DNA from: Dysgonomonadaceae bacterium zrk40
GTDB lineage: Bacteria > Bacteroidota > Bacteroidia > Bacteroidales > Dysgonomonadaceae
Reading direction: 5' to 3'
Assembly: GCA_016916535.1 (NCBI GenBank)
Contig: CP070276.1
Span: 1,674,001-1,738,000 of the forward strand
Length of the DNA stretch: 64,000 nt
The translations under genes were made by a program, and so were the position numbers. Of this stretch, positions 29,154 through 38,900 are shown piece by piece. Every line of letters starts with the position of its first letter. Positions within the stretch are counted from its first letter, which is position 1. A model generated the notes under the pieces. That model saw only the letters and a program-made list of their open reading frames with translations. It ran no database searches and had not been told where the DNA came from.

Positions 29154-30050
29154 TTATTTTTTGATGATATAGATGATTGAACTGCTCTGTTTCAGATCAA
29201 ACAAAGAGAGTAGATAACCTGTCATGCCTCTAAGGAATGCCTTTGGAAATCTGCTCCAGGAAGAAGAACCCTTGTAGGATTCACTTATAAGACTGATATA
29301 AAACGCATCGAGCGGCATGCGATAATGTTTCACCACCCTCATGCCGTGCTTTTGCATCAGTCGCTCCACCGTTTCGGGTGTGAAATGCCAGAGATGGCGC
29401 GGCACATCATAGGCCGCCCACTGCTTGCCATACACACCTGCGTCGTATGAGTGATGGTTGGGCAACGCGATCACCAGCGTGCCCTCCTGTACCAGCATTT
29501 TGCTGATTTTGGCAACACTCTCGTTCAGTTTCTCCAGGTGCTCCAGCACATGCCAGAGGGTGATCACCTCAAACGAATGATCGGGCGTAAATCGATCCAG
29601 ATCTTCCTGTACATTCAGTTGGAACTGGGTTAGAGCTTTTTCCCTTGCCATCTTGCTTTTCTCAATCCCTGTCACCCTGAAGCCGGCCGCTCTTGCTGTC
29701 TGCAGGAAGTGACCGGTACCACAACCGATATCCAGCAGTTCAGCCTCGTTGTGATTGGTAAATCGCTTCACAAGCCTTACTTTCCGCTGCAGCATCTTCC
29801 TGCGGAAGAGTTGGTAAAGCTTGTTGGTGACTCCTTTGTCTGAGTCGGAATGCGAGATATAGTTGGGTGTATCGTAATAATTCCGGATAATCTCTTCCGG
29901 AGGAAAGTGATTGGTGAAACGAAATCCGCATTGCAGGCAGTCACATACCGGAAACAGCTCACTGCTGGAGAAATAATCCTCACAGTCGAACCGTTTCTCT
30001 AGTTGATTGCTGCGGCAAATGGGACATTCAGAAATCACTACAGTTGACAT
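29154..30050 (-). CDS. SAM-dependent methyltransferase with N-terminal zinc-ribbon-like cysteines
   Basis: The 298-residue class I methyltransferase has four N-terminal cysteines in two pairs, CPICRS and CDCLQCGF, as seen in the Methyltransf_23 group. The SAM loop is LLDIGCGTGHFLQTA near residue 100, followed by VITLWHVLEHLEKL, the post-II motif. SYDAGVYGKQWAAYDVPRHLWHFTPETVE is the group's typical insert, found in enzymes acting on sugar or lipid-linked substrates. I chose ATG 30050 because a -7 box lies at 30115-30122 and the longer frame to 30209 would begin upstream of it. It leads the three-gene operon with merR and namZ. Confidence 0.85.
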   Translation of the reverse strand: MSTVVISECPICRSNQLEKRFDCEDYFSSSELFPVCDCLQCGFRFTNHFPPEEIIRNYYDTPNYISHSDSDKGVTNKLYQLFRRKMLQRKVRLVKRFTNHNEAELLDIGCGTGHFLQTARAAGFRVTGIEKSKMAREKALTQFQLNVQEDLDRFTPDHSFEVITLWHVLEHLEKLNESVAKISKMLVQEGTLVIALPNHHSYDAGVYGKQWAAYDVPRHLWHFTPETVERLMQKHGMRVVKHYRMPLDAFYISLISESYKGSSSWSRFPKAFLRGMTGYLLSLFDLKQSSSIIYIIKK

Positions 30051-30114
30051 AGTTTTTGTGTTGGAAGTTATTTGGCGGATACTTAAATCGAAAGTCACAC
30101 ATCCGCCACAGTTG

Positions 30115-30122
30115 CAAATGTA
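30115..30122 (-). promoter_or_regulatory. -7 box (TACATTTG) of the methyltransferase-merR-namZ operon
   Basis: On the minus strand TACATTTG fits TAnnTTTG, 64 bases before ATG 30050. It is divergent from the alaS promoter. Confidence 0.5.
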
Positions 30123-30198
30123 CGAAGAAATGTTCGTAAACAGGAAAGCATTGAAAAGTGATCTCTCCATTTCTGTTCCGTAAAACACAAGAAAATAG

Positions 30199-30206
30199 TA
30201 TCTTTG
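30199..30206 (+). promoter_or_regulatory. -7 box (TATCTTTG) of alaS
   Basis: TATCTTTG is the best form of the Bacteroidetes -7 consensus. Transcription would begin near 30213, about 70-100 bases before the alaS start, leaving room for a 20-codon upstream frame at 30222-30284. Confidence 0.65.
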
Positions 30207-30310
30207 CACTTCGAAATTGAAATGAGCAACATCATTCAGATTTGCGCACTGCGTTTTATCGAAGTCCGTAAATTAGCGAATTAATGAAAACAGCAAACCT
30301 ACAGAGAGAT

Positions 30311-32932
30311 ATGATCACGTCGAAAGAAATCCGCCAGTCGTTCAAAGATTTTTTCCAATCGAAGCAGCACCAGATCGTGCCATCGGCACCCATGGTCATC
30401 AAGGATGACCCCACGTTGATGTTTACCAATGCCGGTATGAACCAGTTCAAGGATATCATCCTGGGAAACGCCCCGGTCAAGTACCCACGGGTAGCCGACT
30501 CTCAGAAGTGCCTTCGTGTGAGCGGTAAGCACAACGACCTGGAGGAGGTGGGACATGACACTTACCACCACACGATGTTCGAAATGCTGGGCAACTGGTC
30601 CTTTGGCGACTACTTCAAGAAGGAGGCCATCAGCTGGGCCTGGGAGTATCTCACCGAGGTGCTGAAACTCGACAAGGAGCGACTCTACGTGACCGTCTTC
30701 GAGGGTTCAAAGGAAGAGGGACTGGAGCGTGACGATGAGGCTGCTTCTTACTGGGAAGCATTTTTGCCGAATGAACGGATCATCAACGGCAACAAGAAAG
30801 ACAACTTCTGGGAGATGGGAGATACCGGTCCCTGTGGTCCCTGTTCCGAGATCCACATCGATATCCGTCCAGAAAGTGAGCGTGAGAAGGTGAGCGGACT
30901 GGCGCTGGTGAACCAGAGCCATCCCCAGGTCATCGAGATCTGGAACCTCGTCTTCATGCAATACAACCGCAAGGCGGACGGCACTTTGGAGCCGCTCCCT
31001 GCGAAGGTGATTGACACCGGCATGGGTTTCGAGCGGCTCTGCATGGCGGTACAGGGAAAGCTCTCCAACTATGACACAGACCTGTTTCAGCCCATCGTTC
31101 AGAGGATTGCGGAGATCACCTCCCATCCCTATGGTGAGGACGTCAGGAAGGATATCGCCATGCGGGTCGTTGCCGACCACCTGCGTACCATCGCCTTCTC
31201 TGTGACCGACGGACAATTACCTTCCAACGCCCGTGCGGGCTATGTAATCCGTCGCATTCTTCGTCGTGCTGTACGCTACGGTTACACCTTCCTGGGGATG
31301 CATGAGTCGTTCATCTACCGCTTACTGCCCACCCTGATCGATGTGATGGGCGAAGCCTACCCCGAGCTGCAGGCACAGCAAACACTGATTGAGAAGGTAA
31401 TCAAGGAGGAGGAGGAGTCGTTCCTCCGAACCCTGGAGACCGGCATCAAAATGCTGGAGAAGAGCATCCCGGAAACCAAAGTTGAGTACCTCAGTGGCGA
31501 AGTCGCTTTCCAGCTTTACGACACCTATGGTTTTCCTGTCGACCTGACAGAGTTAATCTTGCGGGAGCATGACATGCGGGTCGACCTGGCCGGCTTCGAC
31601 GCCGAGATGCAGAAGCAGAAACAAAGGGCGCGCAATGCTGCCGCAACGGAAACAGGCGACTGGACAAGGCTGCACGAGGGTGATCCAACTTTTGTGGGTT
31701 ACGACGAGATGGAAAGCAGCACCCGCATTCTTCGCTATCGTGCCGTAAAGCAGAAGAACAAACAATATTATCAACTGGTGCTTTCCCGTTCACCCTTCTA
31801 TGCCGAAATGGGTGGACAGGTGGGCGACAGCGGCCGCCTCACAGCTGCTGATGGCAGCGAATGGATCCCCATCTTAGACACCAAGCGGGAGAATAACCTG
31901 GCGGTGCACCTCACCGACAGGCTCCCCGCAAATCCGGATGCGGAGTTCATAGCCCGTATCGATGAGGAAAAACGCATTGCCACCGAGTGCAACCATACTG
32001 CCACCCACCTGATGCATGAGGCATTGTGTGAGGTGCTGGGCAGCCATGTGGAGCAAAAAGGGTCTTATGTTTCATCTGATCTATTGCGGTTCGACTTCTC
32101 CCACTTCCAGAAGATGACACCGGAGGAGATCCGTGCGGTGGAGAGAAAGGTCACCGCTGCCATCAGGGGCGACTATCCAATAGAGGAACATCGCAATGTG
32201 CCGATTGAAGAGGCTAAAGCAGAGGGAGCGATGGCGCTCTTCGGAGAGAAGTATGGCGAGGTGGTTCGTACCGTTCGATTTGGCTCTTCCATTGAGTTAT
32301 GCGGAGGGACACACATCTCCTCTACCGGCCGCATCGGGACCTTCCGCATCGTGAGCGAGAGTGCCATCGCTGCAGGTGTGCGCCGCATCGAGGCGGTCAC
32401 CGCAAAAGGATGTGAGGAGTACCTCTATGCCAAGGAGGATGCGATCCTGGAGATCAAAAACATGCTCAACAACGTGCCTGATATTATGCAGGGGGTACAA
32501 CGCCTCATGTCGGAGAACGATGAGATGAAGAAGCAGGTACAGGAGTTCTTGAAAGAGAAGAGCGAGCAACTGCGCCAACGAATCATTGAGAAGAGAGTAG
32601 AACTGGATGGGATTACCCTGTTCCGAGTGGAGTTGCCGGTAGGGATGCCCGACGTGGTGAAGGATATTGCTTTCCAGCTGAAAGCGCAGTTCCCCGAGAA
32701 AATGCTCTTCGTGGCCGGCGTTCAGTTGAACGGTAAACCATCACTGACGGTGATGTTGAGTGACGACCTGGTCGCGAAAGGGTTGCATGCCGGCAACATG
32801 GTGCGAGAGGCGGCGAAGCTGATCCAGGGTGGTGGTGGTGGACAACCCCATTTTGCCACTGCCGGCGGGAAGAACAGTGATGGTCTTCATGCCGCCGTGG
32901 ATGCAATCGTACAGAAGGTGACGCAAAGCTAA
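30311..32932 (+). CDS. alaS: alanyl-tRNA synthetase
   Basis: The class II synthetase is about 873 residues from ATG 30311 ([15 protein letters not shown]), the usual family start. An in-frame ATG at 30284 would add nine residues; it overlaps the stop of a 20-codon upstream frame as TAATG. Motif 1/2 regions include [13 protein letters not shown] and [25 protein letters not shown]. The editing domain has [13 protein letters not shown] with the zinc-binding HxxxH, and CGGTH supplies the other ligands. The C-Ala domain ends with [14 protein letters not shown]. It charges tRNA-Ala and clears Ser/Gly errors. Confidence 0.97.
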   Translation: MITSKEIRQSFKDFFQSKQHQIVPSAPMVIKDDPTLMFTNAGMNQFKDIILGNAPVKYPRVADSQKCLRVSGKHNDLEEVGHDTYHHTMFEMLGNWSFGDYFKKEAISWAWEYLTEVLKLDKERLYVTVFEGSKEEGLERDDEAASYWEAFLPNERIINGNKKDNFWEMGDTGPCGPCSEIHIDIRPESEREKVSGLALVNQSHPQVIEIWNLVFMQYNRKADGTLEPLPAKVIDTGMGFERLCMAVQGKLSNYDTDLFQPIVQRIAEITSHPYGEDVRKDIAMRVVADHLRTIAFSVTDGQLPSNARAGYVIRRILRRAVRYGYTFLGMHESFIYRLLPTLIDVMGEAYPELQAQQTLIEKVIKEEEESFLRTLETGIKMLEKSIPETKVEYLSGEVAFQLYDTYGFPVDLTELILREHDMRVDLAGFDAEMQKQKQRARNAAATETGDWTRLHEGDPTFVGYDEMESSTRILRYRAVKQKNKQYYQLVLSRSPFYAEMGGQVGDSGRLTAADGSEWIPILDTKRENNLAVHLTDRLPANPDAEFIARIDEEKRIATECNHTATHLMHEALCEVLGSHVEQKGSYVSSDLLRFDFSHFQKMTPEEIRAVERKVTAAIRGDYPIEEHRNVPIEEAKAEGAMALFGEKYGEVVRTVRFGSSIELCGGTHISSTGRIGTFRIVSESAIAAGVRRIEAVTAKGCEEYLYAKEDAILEIKNMLNNVPDIMQGVQRLMSENDEMKKQVQEFLKEKSEQLRQRIIEKRVELDGITLFRVELPVGMPDVVKDIAFQLKAQFPEKMLFVAGVQLNGKPSLTVMLSDDLVAKGLHAGNMVREAAKLIQGGGGGQPHFATAGGKNSDGLHAAVDAIVQKVTQS

Positions 32933-32985
32933 TTCGGCAATGGCACAGAGTTATTTCGATGTGACATAAAAAAGAGTTCATTCAT

Positions 32986-35235
32986 ATGTATCTGTTCAGA
33001 AACACTTTACTATCCTTACTGCTTTTTCTATTCACCCTGCCACTGATGGCGCAGGAGCCGGCAGAGAGGGTCAATCCCTTTATCGGCACTACTAACTATG
33101 GCACCACGCATCCCGGCCCGGTACTGCCCCACGGTATGATGTCGGTGGCCCCCTTCAACGTGATGGGATCGAAAGAGAACCGTTTCGACAAGGACAAACA
33201 GTGGTGGTCCACCCCCTATTCGTACGACAACTGTTTCTTCACCGGATACTCACACGTCAACCTGAGCGGTGTGGGCTGCCCCGAGATGGGGTCCCTCCTG
33301 CTGATGCCTACGAGTGGTGAGTTGAATGTGGACTACATCCAATACGGGAGTGGCTACAGCGATGAGTACGCCTCGCCAGGTTATTACACCAACAGGCTTA
33401 CGAAGTATGGCGTCAGGACTGAGGTGACGACCACTGAGCGCAGCAGCATCGCCCGCTTCACCTTTCCGGAAGGGGAGGGAAATATCCTGCTCAACCTGGG
33501 TGAGGGACTCACAAACGAGTCGGGGGCCTGGATGCGTCGGGTGAGTGATACCGAGGTGGAGGGGATGAAGTTACTGGGCACCTTCTGCTACAACCCACAG
33601 GCGGTCTTCCCAATCTACTTCGTGATGCGGGTGAACAAGGCACCACAACGCTTCGGCTACTGGAAACAGCAGCGTGAAATGGGAGTCGAGGCGCAGTGGG
33701 ATTCTACCAGCGGCACACGAAAACTCTACACCCGCTACACTCGTGACATTGCCGGTGACGACATTGGTGCCTGGTTCAGCTACGAGTTGGAGGAGGGAGA
33801 ACAGGTGGAGGTGCAGATTAGTGTCTCCTTTGTCAGTACCGAGAATGCACGACTCAACCTGGAGAGAGAACAGCCCCGGTTCGACTTTGACCGTGTTCGT
33901 TGTCAGGCGCGCGAAAGATGGAATGAGGCACTCTCGGTGGTAACCCCACAGGGCGGAACAGACGATCAGCAGACAATCTTTTATACGGCACTCTACCATT
34001 CACTGATACACCCCAACCTGCTGAATGACGTGAACGGGGAATATCCCGAAATGGAGGGTGATGCTATTCGTCACACGGCGACGAGCCGTTACACCGTCTT
34101 CTCTCTGTGGGACACCTACCGCAATGTGCACCAGCTGCTGACACTGCTCTATCCCGGCAGGCAGCTCGACATGGTGCGCTCGTTAGTGGAAATGTACCGT
34201 GAAGGTGGTTGGTTACCACGCTGGGAGCTCTACAGTCGTGAGACCCTCACCATGGAAGGCGATCCGGCCATCCCAGTGATCGTGGACAGCTGGATGAAGG
34301 GGCTACGAGACTTTGATGTGGAGACCGCTTGGGAGGCGATGATCAAGTCGGCTACCACACCAGGGAGTGATAACTTCATCCGTCCCGACATCGATGATTA
34401 CCTTGCCAAGGGATATATACCCCTTCGGGAGGAATATGACAATTCGGTATCGCATGCGCTGGAGTATTATATCGCTGATGCTGCCCTGGGCAAGTTTGCT
34501 GCGGCACTTGGTAAGGAGAAGGAGGCTGAACAGTTCAGCCGTCAATCACTCAACTATCGCCGCTATTACTCACCCGAATATGGAGTCTTCCGTCCCATCC
34601 TGCCGGACGGCACCTTCCTGACCCCTTTCAACCCCAAACAGGGGGAGAACTTTGAGCCGGTGCCAGGCTTCCATGAGGGTAGCTCCTGGAACTACTCCTT
34701 CATGGTGCCGCACGATGTGGAGGGACTTATTCGACTGCATGGGGGCACGAGAAGGTTCGTGAAGAAGCTGCAGGAGGTGTTCGACGATAACCACTATGAC
34801 CCCACCAATGAACCCAATATTGCCTATCCCTACCTTTTCAGCTATGTGAAGGGAGAGGCTTGGCGCACCCAGGAACTCACACAGCAGCTGCTGGAGGCAC
34901 ACTTTAAAAATAGCCCCGACGGACTTCCAGGCAACGATGATACCGGCACCATGTCTACCTGGGCTCTCTTTACCATGATGGGTTTCTACCCCGACAATGC
35001 CACTGATCCCTCCTACACGCTCACCACGCCGCTGTTCGATCGGATCACATTGCAGCTGGATACTGATTATTATGAGGGCCGGCAGTTGGTAATCGAGACC
35101 AATCGTCCATCAGAGGGAGCACGATACATCGACTGGATTGCAGTCGACGGACGCCCCCTAAAAGGCTTCCGAATCAGCCATGAGGAGTTGGTGAAGGCGA
35201 AGAAGATCGTCTTCCATCTGAAGGCGAAGAAATAG
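32986..35235 (+). CDS. secreted GH92 alpha-mannosidase
   Basis: The 749-residue protein has a signal peptide (SLLLFLFTLPLMAQ) and the GH92 layout: an N-terminal beta-sandwich starting VNPFIGTTNYGTTHPGPVLPHGM and a (alpha/alpha)6 catalytic domain from about residue 300. Family marks are FTGYSHVNLSGVGC, SLWDTYRNVHQLLTL, and GNDDTGTMSTWALFTMMGFYP near the end, which carries the calcium- and base-related acidic residues. GH92 enzymes are calcium-dependent exo-alpha-mannosidases, most often 1,2-specific, that trim N-glycans or fungal mannan. It follows alaS without a terminator. The linkage preference cannot be read safely. Confidence 0.93.
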   Translation: MYLFRNTLLSLLLFLFTLPLMAQEPAERVNPFIGTTNYGTTHPGPVLPHGMMSVAPFNVMGSKENRFDKDKQWWSTPYSYDNCFFTGYSHVNLSGVGCPEMGSLLLMPTSGELNVDYIQYGSGYSDEYASPGYYTNRLTKYGVRTEVTTTERSSIARFTFPEGEGNILLNLGEGLTNESGAWMRRVSDTEVEGMKLLGTFCYNPQAVFPIYFVMRVNKAPQRFGYWKQQREMGVEAQWDSTSGTRKLYTRYTRDIAGDDIGAWFSYELEEGEQVEVQISVSFVSTENARLNLEREQPRFDFDRVRCQARERWNEALSVVTPQGGTDDQQTIFYTALYHSLIHPNLLNDVNGEYPEMEGDAIRHTATSRYTVFSLWDTYRNVHQLLTLLYPGRQLDMVRSLVEMYREGGWLPRWELYSRETLTMEGDPAIPVIVDSWMKGLRDFDVETAWEAMIKSATTPGSDNFIRPDIDDYLAKGYIPLREEYDNSVSHALEYYIADAALGKFAAALGKEKEAEQFSRQSLNYRRYYSPEYGVFRPILPDGTFLTPFNPKQGENFEPVPGFHEGSSWNYSFMVPHDVEGLIRLHGGTRRFVKKLQEVFDDNHYDPTNEPNIAYPYLFSYVKGEAWRTQELTQQLLEAHFKNSPDGLPGNDDTGTMSTWALFTMMGFYPDNATDPSYTLTTPLFDRITLQLDTDYYEGRQLVIETNRPSEGARYIDWIAVDGRPLKGFRISHEELVKAKKIVFHLKAKK

Positions 35236-35244
35236 AAAAGTGAT

Positions 35245-36555
35245 TTAAAGCCTGATCAATTCCAGCAATCGCTGCCACTTCTCAGGCTTTTGTGTGGCAA
35301 AACGATATACCTTGCGGTCGCGTTGAAGCTGCTTCCACCACTTGCGCCAGTAAAGCGCAAAATAGAAAGTAAGAGGCATCAACAGGAAATAGGCAATTGC
35401 CGGCAGCCATTCGCCGGTGATGAATCGTACGGCAAGCGACTGCAACAGGTCGAACAGCGGCACGAAGATCAGTCCTGAAGCATATCGTGCTGATGCAACA
35501 AACTGTTTGTCCTTGAAAAGTGTTTGCAGTTTCTTCTGTAACAGGATGGGGAAGAAGCCGTTGAGGAATCCGATGAGCGCCACCGGGGCGGAGATGAGCA
35601 ATGCCAGTATGCGGGTAGTCAACAGGGTTGCTGTTTTCGGCCTCCAAAGGCGGTCGGTTGATTGTAAACCCTCCTTATTCATCAAGGCAGAAGCTTCACG
35701 GAATTGGATCATCTTTTTTTCAAAAGCAACTTGATTCTCTTCCTGAAGCTTGTCAAGCTCCCGCACGATGTGAAGCGACGCCTGTAGGAAACCATCCTTT
35801 TGCCCGGGGAAAAGCTCTTCTGACAGCCTGTCACCATTCCAGTCAATCGTGCGGCGATACTCCTCGTAGTACTCTTCACTCTGTATGTTCACCACCATCT
35901 TTTTGAGGCTCTCTTCCAGGTCTTGTCGCAGTGCATTCACTGCCAGTACAGGGTTTTCATTGTAGAGATCCCTGTATTGATTCACCTCGATAGGGGTTCC
36001 GAAGGTGATGTAGACCTCAGATAGAAAAGCGAAGATGTCGCGGTAGTAAATTGATACCGGCACGATCTGGCTGTTCAGTGTAAAACCCGTTGAAGCCTCA
36101 GTAGGAAGTACAATACGAGGCACCGCCTTTCGTATGGGAAGTAGCGACTGTTTAGGGTTGTGCACACCCTCTGGGAAGAGTGCGAGGTGTTTGTTCCGCT
36201 TCAGTATGCGTGCCGCGTTGTTGAAAACTTCGTTGTTTCTATCCAGGTTATCCTTTCCATCACGCATCCGGAAGACTGGCATGATGCGCATCCCTCTCAG
36301 GACCCATGCAATCAGCTTCTGTTTGAAGATATCGGCACGCGCCAGGAAGACCACTTGTTTCTTGTGATATGTGGCCATCACCACCAGCAAGGCGTCGATC
36401 AAAGCATTACGGTGGTTGGGGGCGAAGATCACCGGCCGATGCTTCGAAACATTCTCGCTTCTGCCGGAGAAAACAATCTTGCTAAAGTTGAGACGTAGGG
36501 CGTTGTTGAAATAAAACTTGGCTATCGAGTAGCGAAAGTCGTAACGGTATAACAT
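35245..36555 (-). CDS. PlsC-like 1-acylglycerol-3-phosphate acyltransferase with extra membrane domain
   Basis: The 436-residue protein has an N-terminal acyltransferase domain: PNHRNALIDALL near residue 47 (the catalytic His-Asp pair, here H-x5-D rather than the textbook H-x4-D) and LALFPEGVHNPK near residue 125 (the substrate-binding FPEG). A C-terminal part with three to four hydrophobic helices (about residues 310-410: LLISAPVALIGFLNGFFP, ALAVRFITGEWL, FLLMPLTFYFALYW) anchors it. It would acylate lysophosphatidate or a related lipid at the inner membrane. It converges with the GH92 gene and is not clearly in an operon. Confidence 0.85.
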   Translation of the reverse strand: MLYRYDFRYSIAKFYFNNALRLNFSKIVFSGRSENVSKHRPVIFAPNHRNALIDALLVVMATYHKKQVVFLARADIFKQKLIAWVLRGMRIMPVFRMRDGKDNLDRNNEVFNNAARILKRNKHLALFPEGVHNPKQSLLPIRKAVPRIVLPTEASTGFTLNSQIVPVSIYYRDIFAFLSEVYITFGTPIEVNQYRDLYNENPVLAVNALRQDLEESLKKMVVNIQSEEYYEEYRRTIDWNGDRLSEELFPGQKDGFLQASLHIVRELDKLQEENQVAFEKKMIQFREASALMNKEGLQSTDRLWRPKTATLLTTRILALLISAPVALIGFLNGFFPILLQKKLQTLFKDKQFVASARYASGLIFVPLFDLLQSLAVRFITGEWLPAIAYFLLMPLTFYFALYWRKWWKQLQRDRKVYRFATQKPEKWQRLLELIRL

Positions 36556-36566
36556 GATGCAAGGGT

Positions 36567-37493
36567 TTAGAGGGTTCCTGTTTTTGCGGGACGTTTACGC
36601 CAGTAGAATGCCAGGAGCAGTCCTGCCACGATGTGCCAGATGCCCCACCATGCGGCGATGAACGCCATACCGCCCAGGTTCAGCTCAGCGGGGAAGATAC
36701 GTGGATTGAAGATGAGCGCCAGTCCCAGTCCGGAGTTTTGGATACCAGTCTCGATAGAAATGGTTCTACTGTTCAGTTCATCCACACCTAAAAGACGTGG
36801 CAGTGAGTAACCGGTGAGGAAGGCAATGCCGTTGTGGATAAGTACCAGCAGGAAGGTGAGGTGAATGTAGCGTAGAAAGATGCTGAAATTGCCTGCCAGT
36901 GCAGCTACGATGAAACCAATGAAGAAAATGATGGATGCAGCCTGTACACTCTTTTCCACTTTTCTCACAAATTTGGGGAACTTCATCCCAACTGTCATCC
37001 CCAGGATCACCGGTATCCCCAGTATCAGGAAAACGGTGCGGAACATCTCTGCCGGTTCGATGGCGATGGGTACCAGCAGAGGTGAGTGTTTCGCATAGAG
37101 GCTACCCCAGAATGCGAAATTAAGTGGTGTCATGAAGAGGCTAAGGATGGTGGTGATGCCGGTGAGGCTCACCGAGAGCGTGATGTTTGATTTTGAGATG
37201 GCGGAAATCAGGTTGGAAACATTTCCACCGGGGCAGGAAGCCACCAGAATCATACCCAGTGCAACCGAGTTGCTGGGGCGGACCACCAACACCAGCAGGT
37301 AGGTGAGTGCCGGAAGCAGGAGATATTGTGAAATGACTCCCAACAAAACAGGTTTGGGACGCATTATGACAACTCTGAAATGTTCAGGTTTGATACCGAG
37401 TGCGACACCAAACATGATAAAGGCGATGGCGATATTCATCAGGTAGACGCTCTCCTGGTTAAAGTTCAGCCGGACTTGGTTAAGTGGTTCCAT
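36567..37493 (-). CDS. bile acid:sodium symporter (SBF) family transporter
   Basis: About 308 residues from ATG 37493 (MEPLNQVRLNF); an in-frame ATG at 37529 would add 12 residues. Nine or ten membrane segments are visible. Family marks are IAFIMFGVALGI, ASCPGGNVSNLISAISKSNITLSVSLTGI near residue 100 and SIETGIQNSGLGLALIF near residue 255, the crossing-helix ion-binding motifs of ASBT-like carriers. Bacterial members carry various organic anions (bile acids, pantoate, keto acids), so the substrate is unknown. It is divergent from rarA. Confidence 0.88.
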   Translation of the reverse strand: MEPLNQVRLNFNQESVYLMNIAIAFIMFGVALGIKPEHFRVVIMRPKPVLLGVISQYLLLPALTYLLVLVVRPSNSVALGMILVASCPGGNVSNLISAISKSNITLSVSLTGITTILSLFMTPLNFAFWGSLYAKHSPLLVPIAIEPAEMFRTVFLILGIPVILGMTVGMKFPKFVRKVEKSVQAASIIFFIGFIVAALAGNFSIFLRYIHLTFLLVLIHNGIAFLTGYSLPRLLGVDELNSRTISIETGIQNSGLGLALIFNPRIFPAELNLGGMAFIAAWWGIWHIVAGLLLAFYWRKRPAKTGTL

Positions 37494-37554
37494 ATTGCCG
37501 AAGAGCGACAGGATCGGGGCAATTTGCATACTCTACTTTTTGACTTTATGGTTA

Positions 37555-37562
37555 CAAATATA
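37555..37562 (-). promoter_or_regulatory. -7 box (TATATTTG) of the SBF transporter gene
   Basis: On the minus strand TATATTTG fits TAnnTTTG. It is back to back with the rarA promoter, 25 bases away. Confidence 0.5.
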
Positions 37563-37587
37563 CAATTTTATTGTGTATTTAATTTCC

Positions 37588-37595
37588 TATCTTTG
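37588..37595 (+). promoter_or_regulatory. -7 box (TATCTTTG) of rarA
   Basis: TATCTTTG lies 22 bases before ATG 37618, so transcription would begin about 16 bases before the gene. This makes the in-frame upstream starts at 37495 and later untranscribed. Confidence 0.6.
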
Positions 37596-37617
37596 TGTAA
37601 TAGGAAAAAATACAATT

Positions 37618-38898
37618 ATGAGTGCACCTCTTGCTGAACGGCTTCGGCCACAAAACCTCGATCAGTTTATCGGCCAGAAACACCTGGTGGGTAAGGGTGC
37701 TGTGTTGCGTCGCATGATCGACTCGGGCAGGATCCCCTCCATTATCTTCTGGGGACCTCCCGGCGTGGGAAAGACCACCTTGGCCAACATCATTTCCAAT
37801 ACACTGAAGGCGCCCTTTTATAAGCTGAGTGCCATCAACTCGGGGGTGAAGGATGTGAGGGAGGTTATCGAGAAGGCGAAGAATGCCCGTTTCTTCGACA
37901 GTGCTGCCCCGATACTCTTCATTGATGAGATACACCGCTTCAGCAAGTCGCAGCAGGACTCCCTGTTGCATGCAGTGGAGACCGGAACAGTGACCCTGAT
38001 AGGTGCCACCACCGAGAACCCCTCCTTCGAGGTGATCCGTCCTCTCCTCTCTCGTTGTCAGGTATACGTCCTGAAATCGCTCGAGAAGCAGGATCTGGAA
38101 GTCTTGCTGCAGCGGGCGCTCACCGAGGATCAGATCCTGAAGGAGCGTAAGATAACCGTATTGGAGAGAGATGCGCTGTTTCGCTTCTCCGGTGGGGATG
38201 CCCGCAAGCTACTCAATATTCTGGATCTGGCTGTTGCCTCCGATGATGCTATTGAAAACAGCGAAGAGGAGTTGGTGATCACCGACAAGCTGGTGACGGA
38301 GAGGCTTCAGGAGAACCCGGCTGCCTATGACAAGGGAGGAGAGATGCACTATGACATTATCTCTGCCTTTATTAAGTCGATACGGGGCAGTGACCCCGAT
38401 GCGGCGATCTACTGGCTGGCGAGGATGGTGGCCGGTGGCGAGGATCCCAAGTTCATTGCCCGCCGCTTGGTGATCTCAGCCGCAGAGGATATTGGCCTGG
38501 CCAACCCCAACGCCCTGTTGCTGGCCAATGCCTGCTTTGAAACGCTTCAGAAAATCGGCTGGCCGGAGGGGCGAATCGTGCTGGCAGAGACCACGCTCTA
38601 CCTGGCCACCTCTCCCAAGAGCAACTCAGCCTACCTTGCCATCGACAAGGCTCTGGCAAAAGTTGAGCAGACCGGTAATCTCCCGGTCCCGCTGCACTTG
38701 CGCAACGCCCCTACCTCGCTGATGAAGGAGCTGGAATATGGGAAGGAGTACAAATATGCACACGATTACAAGGATAATTTCGTGCAGCAGGAGTATCTGC
38801 CAAAGGAGCTCAATAAAAGTCGTTTCTGGGACCCGCAGTCCAATCCCTCAGAAGTCAAGATGCAGGAATGGATGAAAAAGCTCTGGGGGGATCAATAA
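37618..38898 (+). CDS. rarA: replication-associated recombination protein A (MgsA/RarA AAA+ ATPase)
   Basis: The 426-residue AAA+ ATPase from ATG 37618 (MSAPLAERLRPQNLDQFIGQ) is related to clamp loaders and works at stalled replication forks. The Walker A is WGPPGVGKTTLAN near residue 45, Walker B LFIDEIHRFSKSQQD, and sensor 1 GATTENPSFEV. The C-terminal tetramerisation domain has DPDAAIYWLARMVAGGEDPKFIARRL and GWPEGRIVLAETTLYLA. It converges with lptD, leaving two bases between stop codons and no hairpin. Confidence 0.95.
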   Translation: MSAPLAERLRPQNLDQFIGQKHLVGKGAVLRRMIDSGRIPSIIFWGPPGVGKTTLANIISNTLKAPFYKLSAINSGVKDVREVIEKAKNARFFDSAAPILFIDEIHRFSKSQQDSLLHAVETGTVTLIGATTENPSFEVIRPLLSRCQVYVLKSLEKQDLEVLLQRALTEDQILKERKITVLERDALFRFSGGDARKLLNILDLAVASDDAIENSEEELVITDKLVTERLQENPAAYDKGGEMHYDIISAFIKSIRGSDPDAAIYWLARMVAGGEDPKFIARRLVISAAEDIGLANPNALLLANACFETLQKIGWPEGRIVLAETTLYLATSPKSNSAYLAIDKALAKVEQTGNLPVPLHLRNAPTSLMKELEYGKEYKYAHDYKDNFVQQEYLPKELNKSRFWDPQSNPSEVKMQEWMKKLWGDQ

Positions 38899-38900
38899 GA

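Noticed and set aside
30051-30209. 53-residue N-terminal extension of the methyltransferase
   Set aside because: It would begin upstream of the likely -7 box at 30115-30122, and the zinc-ribbon-like start of the family is at ATG 30050.
37495-37617. 41-residue N-terminal extension of RarA
   Set aside because: It lies before the TATCTTTG promoter and the family starts at MSAPLAERLRP.
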